Below, one piece after another: positions 57,731 to 64,000 of a stretch of 64,000 bases of DNA. Every line of letters begins with the position of its first letter. Positions within the stretch are counted from its first letter, which is position 1. A program made the position numbers and the translations under genes. The notes under the pieces were generated by a model. It did no database searches and was not told where the DNA came from. It was given only the letters and a program-made list of their open reading frames with translations. Origin of the DNA: Cristatella mucedo (lineage: Eukaryota; Bryozoa; Phylactolaemata; Cristatellidae); the NCBI GenBank assembly GCA_009760855.2, contig WPIO01000052.1, positions 2,997,573-3,061,572 of the forward strand, written 5' to 3'.

Positions 57731-58153
57731 TTAAAGTGAGAAAGTCTGTCACGCTGCAAGATGGCACACTTGCATCAGTTAGCAAGATGGCATACTTGCG
57801 TGAAGTGGCAAGATGGCACAGCGTTGTCTTCCCTAACGGAACTACTAGCATGCCACAGGCAGTGAGCTGCTCGCATAATATTGAAGATGCTACGTCCATA
57901 AAGAAAGTTGCTGCTGATTTGCTACAGCGCTGACCAGTGGGAAGAGACCCTTTGCAAGCATAATTGCAAATGATTACTTCATGATGTGATTATATAATAC
58001 AATTACTGCATCACCAACTAAAAGATAAATATTTTGAATTTTTTTTTAAATTTTCCTCATGAAGGATTTTGTTACATTAAAGAAGAATTGCCAGATTGTT
58101 CAGTCAGTGGAACCCAGGCCCACCTTACAAAGCAAACTTAGGGCTTCCTTGAT
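57731..58153. other. Intergenic, no gene seen
   Basis: A plus frame at 57637-57933 contains a short internal repeat (AAGATGGCA... three times at 57759-57817). No family recognised. Confidence 0.3.
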
Positions 58154-58315
58154 TTAGCTGATTAAACAGCTTCATTTTAATAGCAGCAGAAGAGCATTGA
58201 CGGCTATCACCACCACTTGCAGTGTGCAATAAGGGATCGCCCACCGAAGGACTCGAACACAAGACTTGGGCCGTGGAGAGTGAGCACCGTACCTCCTGAG
58301 CTAAGACTCAGGGGC
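58154..58315 (-). mobile_element. SINE2 copy, diverged
   Basis: Complement of the SINE2 body (TTGACGGCTATCACCACCAC) and of the B box (GGACTCGAACAC). Confidence 0.7.
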
Positions 58316-60224
58316 AAAATGTAAAGTAAGATCATCACAACATATATTTCAATTAATAGAGATGGATGATGCCAGAATTAACTAATTTTTAGGCTTCACT
58401 TAGAATGAATTCTTCACCTCATCCATCTGTGTCGGCATCGATAGCTGGCTGGATGGCACAGAACAGACAAAAATGAAAAGCACTTGCGCAAAAAGAAAGC
58501 AGGAGCTCGAATATCCTAACGGAAGTCCTATGAGCCCACACACCATTGCTCTGTGAGTTCACTGGCTGAGAGGCAAACAGCAGGCCGGTTCAACAATTCG
58601 AAGCAGATTCGTCAAGTTGCCCCGAGGCCACACTATCCGACCTCAATCCGACCTGCTAATGAGCAGTTGCAAGATTCTTGCAGTTCATCTCCCGACACCG
58701 CGGATTTCTATAGGCTAGAAAGCTGCAGCCCGGTAGCACTCCTAACTTCCACCATTGAAAAACCGGACAGCAGCAATGACAGTCAGCTAGCTCGATGGCA
58801 GGCATAGAGAATGGTCAGATCGAGGCTGTCTCATTAGAGCCACATAGCATAGCAACAACCAGATCTGGCATTACAGGGTGCACCTGCCACAACGATTTCT
58901 ACTATTAAACTTAAATGATGAATAAATGCTTTAAGATTTTTTTCTGTCAAAACTATCATTTTGGGCCTCATGAAAGAATCTTCGGGAGGGCGTGGAAGCA
59001 AAGAGCAAAAAACGACGGCACTGTGAAAAGCACTGCCTCTACACGACAATCAATACGACATCGGCAGGACGTCGACATCGGCAGGACGTCATAGAATTCA
59101 ATTTTAAAGCTAACTGATCATTTTGTTGGTTCTACATGCACTTAGCTGTCACACCTGGTTCGATTTATGATAGACGACTAGAGTAGCTACAGCTGCGGTA
59201 CGAGTCTACCCAGCACGGCTTGGGCTTGGTATAGCTGAGACCTCCATTTCTGGCTCGTGCAGGGTGACTTGTCTTCCGAAGCAAGGACTCACTTCGAAGA
59301 CAGCTGACCCGACTGCTGCTCGTGTTGCCCTCTCGTCGGCATCACTTGCTCGGAGATGCTTTTGTAAGCTCGATCGTTTGCTACGTAAGTTTGCACGACA
59401 GAAAGTGCACACGTTTCATATGCTGGCATCTGTCCGCACCGAAACTGTGCTTTGGGGTAAAGGCTCCCTTAAGAACATCCCCCTGGCCCAGAAGGCTGCT
59501 GGACGGCAAAATAGAATGGTCACCATTGAGAATGAGCTGCAATATTTGTGCACGAGCTGGCATACATCCTAATGCTTCGGCAAGGCAGCAAGCGATGAAG
59601 CAAGCTCTCCTGCATTCAGTGTGCACACCTGCGCTGGCATGCATGCTCCTGTACAGGTAGCGGGCACGCTAACGGGATTGAAGCAGAGCGTCGATTCGGT
59701 CAAGCAATAAGCTCTAGCACTTCAGCAGCCGAGCATCCAACCAGGCTGTGAGAGGCCCAAAAGATGATGCAGACGAGCAGACGCAGGAAGTGGCAGGCAT
59801 TGAGTCGAGCGGCATCCCAAGAATAGCGCAAAACGCATAGCGGTGACGACGAGAGGTTGCCGCTCGAGCCCTCACCCGGTCTGTTGCCGTGGGTAGGAGC
59901 GATGCTCACGCTCTTTGTGCGAATTCCTAGCCGTCGAATGCTAACGCTGTTCCTCATTATGATGGGCCTCGAGGCTTCGATGGCCTGCTCGGCGATTACG
60001 TGGCTGAAGTAAACTACAAAAATGGCAAAAATGGCGCCCAATGCAAGTCCATGGGCAAGAATGATGAGCCCGCTGGCTGCAGCCAACGCGAGCCATCGAT
60101 GCTGTGCTTCAAGAGTTTCTGGCAGCAGAAGGGAGTTTCTCCGCCAGTGCGATGCTGGTGGCAGTTGGTGCGACATTCTCCAGCAGCTTAGCTTGTCCGT
60201 TGAAGCAACCGAAGCAGCAGCCAC
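58316..60224. other. Intergenic; several unrecognised frames
   Basis: 58553-58807 (+) reads as a plausible polar protein segment ending at a stop, possibly an exon. 59700-60224 (-), 174 codons, has one strong hydrophobic segment (LALGAIFAIFVVYF) and could be a membrane protein exon. Neither matches a family I know. A direct repeat CGACATCGGCAGGACGT occurs twice near 59055-59088. Confidence 0.25.
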
Positions 60225-60950
60225 ATTCTCTCATCGACTAGCACTGGCTCCCTATTAAGCAGCAGGTCTCTTTCACAGCAGGCCTACCTACCTACCTTAA
60301 GTACTTCTCAATCAGGCTTCCCTAATCACACCATCCACTCGTCCTACGACTCTGGTCGATTTCAGCTGTGCCTCTAACCGACCTCAAATCCTTTGGAGAC
60401 CTCAATGCATCCAAGTTCATATGTACCAGAAGCCCAGAGGTCACTGCCGCCTGCACTCACTTCCTCCTCGACCGCTCTTCCGAACTCACTCAACTCTGCT
60501 TCTCTTCACTTTCGCTCAATGCTTTGAGATGCAGTATATTTGGCTACCAAATTCGCACGGGAAGCCGTTAGGGACTGTAAGTGCACTATAGAAAACTCTT
60601 CAGCATAACACTACTTAGTCTTGGTGGCTTTGCAGAGTTGCAGAAAGAGACATCTCGACATTGCCTGACAGGAAACTCACTGAAAGGCCACTTCAAAGAA
60701 GCTACACTCACCTTCTCCTAATCTATTCTTGGAAACTGCACCGTGTTTGCTTATGCATGCTGACGTCGTGCATGTTGCTATAATTAATGCCCGATAGCAC
60801 GCTGCACATTACATTACATGCTATAAGGAAAGGGTGTCAATTGATTGGAATCAAATGACATGTCTCCCTTATACCATATGAAAGTGCTTTGAGAAAGATG
60901 TGGCCGCTTAAGGGTGCAACTCAAATGTTACATTATTAGTATTACTCGTG
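60225..60950 (+). mobile_element. Diverged LINE (set C, family B-like 3' end)
   Basis: TCGACTAGCACTGGCTCCCT, ACCTCAAATCCTTTGGAGAC, then GCTACCAAATTCGCACGGGA and TATAGAAAACTCTTCAGCAT as in family B ends. It finishes in ATTATTAGTATTA. Confidence 0.65.
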
Positions 60951-61180
60951 GAACTGGTTTGGTCCAGTGGTTAAGGTGCTCGCCCCGACCAAGGTCTGGC
61001 TGGGGTTGTGGGCTCTTAATGGCTATCACCACCGCTTGCAGCGGACACCAGCCACCACAGGATTCGAACCCACGACCTAGGGGGCCGAGGTCGTGAAAAG
61101 CAACCGCCTTACCCACTGAGCCGTAAAGCACCTAGATATAGATTTGGTTCTTTAGGGTGCTATGGAAAAGACTTATCGTT
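60951..61180. mobile_element. SINE1 with a SINE2 inserted in opposite orientation
   Basis: The SINE1 head (60951-61015, plus strand) stops within its B box (TGTGGGCTC). A minus-strand SINE2 occupies about 61016-61130. A LINE/SINE1-type 3' end (AAAGCACCTAGATATAGATT, TAGGGTGCTATGG) follows to about 61180. Confidence 0.65.
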
Positions 61181-61259
61181 ATTATATAGTCCATACCCTT
61201 AAATTATCATGAAAAGCTTTTGTTTAGAAGGCAGTCTGATCATTCATTGACTTGGCTAA

Positions 61260-61417
61260 GAAAAATATATAATTCATTTGCATAACGCTCTAAGAGAACT
61301 ATTCTCTATTCAGTTGTTTCACATATGCCACAAGGCTCGAGCACACGACCTCGGACTCAAATGCAATGACCTTGACCATCTAAGGTGAGCACTTTATTCA
61401 TTGGGGCCAAACCAGGG
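61260..61417 (-). mobile_element. SINE1 copy, diverged
   Basis: AT tail, CTATTCAGTTGTTTCACATA, B-box complement GGCTCGAGCACACGACCTCG, and the head complement ending GGGGCCAAACCAG. Confidence 0.7.
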
Positions 61418-62977
61418 ATGTTCGGCTGATGAGCCTGCCCTGCTTCGGGGGAATCTTGTGCTACTTTCACACCAGAATCTTTATAGAAGGAAAAGTGAAT
61501 GGATGTTCATAGTTCTCAGCAATTAGCGCAATAGCCATTCGCGGTGCTATTTGAGTAGGCTCTCTTCCCATTGGTCAGCGTTAGCCAGGAAGTACTTTCC
61601 TTTTGCAGTATGTGTGGAGGTATGTGTACTAATGATTAATAATTATATGGGTTGATTATTAGAGACATGACAGACGAGGCAACTTGGAAGCACCTCATCG
61701 ATGCCCCATTATTGGAAGCTAACCTGGGCAAAAAGTTTTAGGACCACGGGCAAGTAGACAAAGCTTGAAAGTATGCCAAGAGCAGTAGCTTAAAAGTGTG
61801 CATCGCCAAGTTGACAGGGCAAAGGGCATCACACCCGTCTTGCACAGTAGTGTAGGTGCTTGGTGTAAAGCATGTATCTCAGAGGAGGCTAGTTCCTAAC
61901 ATATTCTTCCGAAAGAATGACCAGCAAGTATTCATGCAGGAATGCAATTGCATGGGAGGATAATAGGAAAATAGCCAAGAGCCCAGGAGCATAGGTCACT
62001 GCAAGTGCCTTGGATAGACCACAGACTCTTCGCAGAGAAGTGTTACACATGCTCTCCGATACGCACAATAAAATGGATGTAGCACCTAGGCTTCGATGAG
62101 GATATACAGCTCACACACGAGCACTGTTTGAGGCATCACTCACACGAAACCGATTTTCCCCCAGTAGTAAGTGCCTTCAACTTGTAGAGGGAGGGGAGAT
62201 CCGGGTAAAGTAACTCACTTTGCATAAATTGGAATAGCAATCTTGATCAGGATTAAGTAACTCGTTTTGCCAATAAACCAGAAATACCAATTTTTTTACT
62301 TGGCCTTCGTCTTCTGTCACACTTGTCCGGATTCAATAAGCATACGCTAATGCAGGTTACTTCAGACTAGGTAGCTTACCGATCACGTGGCTCTGGGCCA
62401 CCGGGCAGCAAGTTTCATTCGAGGCAAGCGCCGTACCACGTGGGGTCATGGCCCCATGGACAAGCCCGTGCCATGGACAGCCCCTGCACCGGTCTCAACG
62501 TGGCCCTGATTAGCCCACGGGTATACTCATGCGACACTTATTTCGTGTCAACCCCTCTGAGGGTTATCTTGCATCTGCACAGCTGGTCGCAGCAAAGCTC
62601 GAACCCTACAGTGAGTCCTACAGCGAGGGCAGCTCGAGTCGAGTCGTCCGTCCATCACTCCGGCGCGCCTGGGTCTGACTAACAGGGCAGACACTAGGAG
62701 CGAAGCTCTTTCCCCTCAGAAACGTACAGAGGACTCGAAAGGATTCGGTTGGGCAAAGATGTCCAGAGAAGCCAGTTGTGACAAATTGTAAGCAACGTTT
62801 TGAATGCTTGCTCATCTGCTGTAAAACGCTGCAGATGAACATCGGTGGCAATGCCAGCACACACGACGGCACACTGGTCCGATGTAAAATTTCACCCGCT
62901 CGGCAATAAGATGAGCTCTGGTAAAACAAAAAGACGACTTATGCACCAAAAGTAGCCAACTGCAGTACGTCAAAGAC
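61418..62977. other. Intergenic; unrecognised frames
   Basis: No repeat or known gene seen. A minus-strand frame at 62618-62929 (103 codons) lies in line with the frames further right and might be a continuation. Confidence 0.3.
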
Positions 62978-63346
62978 CTAGTCATAGAGGTCACAGTGAG
63001 CATCGGGGAAAGAAGGAACAGCAAGGTGCTCCCAAGATGCATTTCTTTTGTCGTTATACGATTGCAGCCTGCTCGATCCAGGCTGCCCCTTGACTTTTAG
63101 CTTGACTCGATTAAAAAAAAAAAGAGTGGGCGTCCAAGACAAGTCACGAAGAATGCAGTATAATGCGAAAGCTACCGGTAGATCCGCATGCAGCAATAGG
63201 TGCGCTGCACTGGGCCAGTTGCCGACGAATAGAGAAGATGCGTACGAGACCACGTGCTCAACAGGTTCATCCGAAGCATTGCTTAAGCAACGCAGCAAAC
63301 AGGAAGTACGGTGGCCCAAGGAAAATATGGCCTCAACCCTTTCCAT
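62978..63346 (-). CDS. Unidentified frame (122 codons from ATG 63346)
   Basis: Reads MERVEAIFSLGHRTSCLL, then a Leu/Ala-rich helical part (SAAHLLLHADLPVAFALYC) and a basic end. It overlaps the end of the frame at 63333-63704 in another register, so it may be a second exon of that gene, a frameshifted remainder or chance. No family recognised. Confidence 0.25.
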   Translation of the reverse strand: MERVEAIFSLGHRTSCLLRCLSNASDEPVEHVVSYASSLFVGNWPSAAHLLLHADLPVAFALYCILRDLSWTPTLFFFNRVKLKVKGQPGSSRLQSYNDKRNASWEHLAVPSFPDAHCDLYD

Positions 63347-63704
63347 CAAACCGGTACCACGAATGTTGGACTGGGTACGTCACGAACCGAGGCGATTTAC
63401 CCTTTAGCGATTTCACACTGCTTCGCATCTCCTCCTTCTGCTCGGCATGATGATGACTGCTCTCGCTTCCGGCTCGCTTGTTAGCAGGACTACTCTGGGA
63501 GCATCTGCAGAGCTGCAGATTCCCAGTCCTCTGAGCTAGGTCGTGACAGCTTGTTCGGGCTGCTTGCAACCGGTCCTCGGCAGCAAGGCGGATGCGAATT
63601 TGCTCGCGCAGCTCCCTCTGCGCTGACTTTCCTCTCGTGTGGCGATTGCCTGGCAACCAAAATAAGATACAGTGGCGCCCGGCAAGCCATGCCAGCGTCG
63701 ACAT
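63333..63704 (-). CDS. Unidentified frame (123 codons), divergent from the gene at the right edge
   Basis: ATG at 63702-63704. Contains a charged helical stretch (QRELREQIRIRLAAEDRLQA), a polar middle, and ends KSPRFVTYPVQHSWYRFDG. No family recognised. Its ATG overlaps the ATG of the plus-strand frame at 63703, an unlikely arrangement for two real start codons. One of the two, or both, may be chance or internal exon sequence. Confidence 0.3.
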   Translation of the reverse strand: MSTLAWLAGRHCILFWLPGNRHTRGKSAQRELREQIRIRLAAEDRLQAARTSCHDLAQRTGNLQLCRCSQSSPANKRAGSESSHHHAEQKEEMRSSVKSLKGKSPRFVTYPVQHSWYRFDGKG

Positions 63705-64000
63705 GAGCTACAAGCGTCAGCGTTCAGTTGATCACAAACGAACCTCGCTTAGAAGGAGGTGCAAGCGTTTCAACACTACGGGTACATACACCGAAGTATT
63801 GTCCACATTAATAACCCCTCAAAAAAAAGCTCAACCTGCCAAGAGAGACACTTTGGGGCAATATGCATTCCTGAAGAGCAAGGTCAACGACAGATGTTTG
63901 ACGTGGGATGAATCGCCTACCGGTCACAATAACAGGCATTGTCAATCACTTGTTTTGTCCTCCGGACCTTGCATGTCCAGTTCTTGTTTACCTGCGTTGA
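63703..64000 (+). CDS. Open frame running off the right edge (99 codons)
   Basis: ATG at 63703, no stop before the window end. The N-terminus is strongly basic (MSYKRQRSVDHKRTSLRRRC), followed by a mixed segment with KRDTLGQYAFLKSKVNDRCL and a Ser/Cys-rich part. I do not recognise it. The basic start could be a nuclear signal or nucleic-acid-binding segment (inference). It may be the first exon of a gene continuing to the right. Confidence 0.35.
   Translation, partial: MSYKRQRSVDHKRTSLRRRCKRFNTTGTYTEVLSTLITPQKKAQPAKRDTLGQYAFLKSKVNDRCLTWDESPTGHNNRHCQSLVLSSGPCMSSSCLPAL

Overview
The window is nuclear DNA from an animal. It carries spliced protein-coding genes with GT-AG introns, long introns packed with non-LTR retrotransposons, tRNA-derived SINEs and long microsatellites. 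Four conserved metazoan genes can be recognised by eye, all on the minus strand. They are symplekin (N-terminal seven coding exons, 428-9718, running off the left edge), COP1 (complete, two coding exons, 20460-24476), the last coding exon of ribosomal protein uL22/RPL17 (28252-28400) and MAX (complete, five coding exons, 34085-41743). The sequence alone does not fix the species. The gene set and repeat style suggest an invertebrate, but this is an inference.

Layout. 0-10 kb: symplekin, with a LINE that still shows endonuclease and RT parts in one intron, itself hit by a SINE, and an inverted LINE pair in another. 10-20 kb: LINE debris, a decayed hAT-like transposase (about 17.1-18.6 kb) and a small ORF with a signal-peptide-like start. 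20-25 kb: COP1, whose only intron holds a 5'-truncated LINE with an uninterrupted RT frame, and whose 3' UTR starts with about 250 nt of CU repeat. 25-34 kb: AT-rich DNA, the RPL17 exon and more LINE remains. 34-42 kb: MAX with repeat-filled introns. 42-57 kb: repeat-dominated DNA, including a solo LTR with target-site duplication, a second LINE family, very long CA tracts, a minisatellite with internal TA tracts and G-rich blocks in opposite orientation. 57-64 kb: diverged LINE pieces, nested SINEs and, at the right edge, two unidentified reading frames whose start codons overlap head to head.

Repeats. LINE family A (CR1/L2-like) is the dominant element. It ends in a conserved 3' stem region plus (ATT)n. 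Family B is a second CR1/L2-like lineage. A set of older, diverged copies is called C here. SINE1 has a tRNA-like head and a 3' end almost identical to the family A LINE 3' end, which suggests that it uses that LINE's machinery. SINE2 is a second tRNA-headed family with a different body.

The four host genes cover unrelated housekeeping or regulatory roles: mRNA 3' processing, ubiquitin ligation, translation, and MYC-network transcription. No operon-like cooperation is implied.
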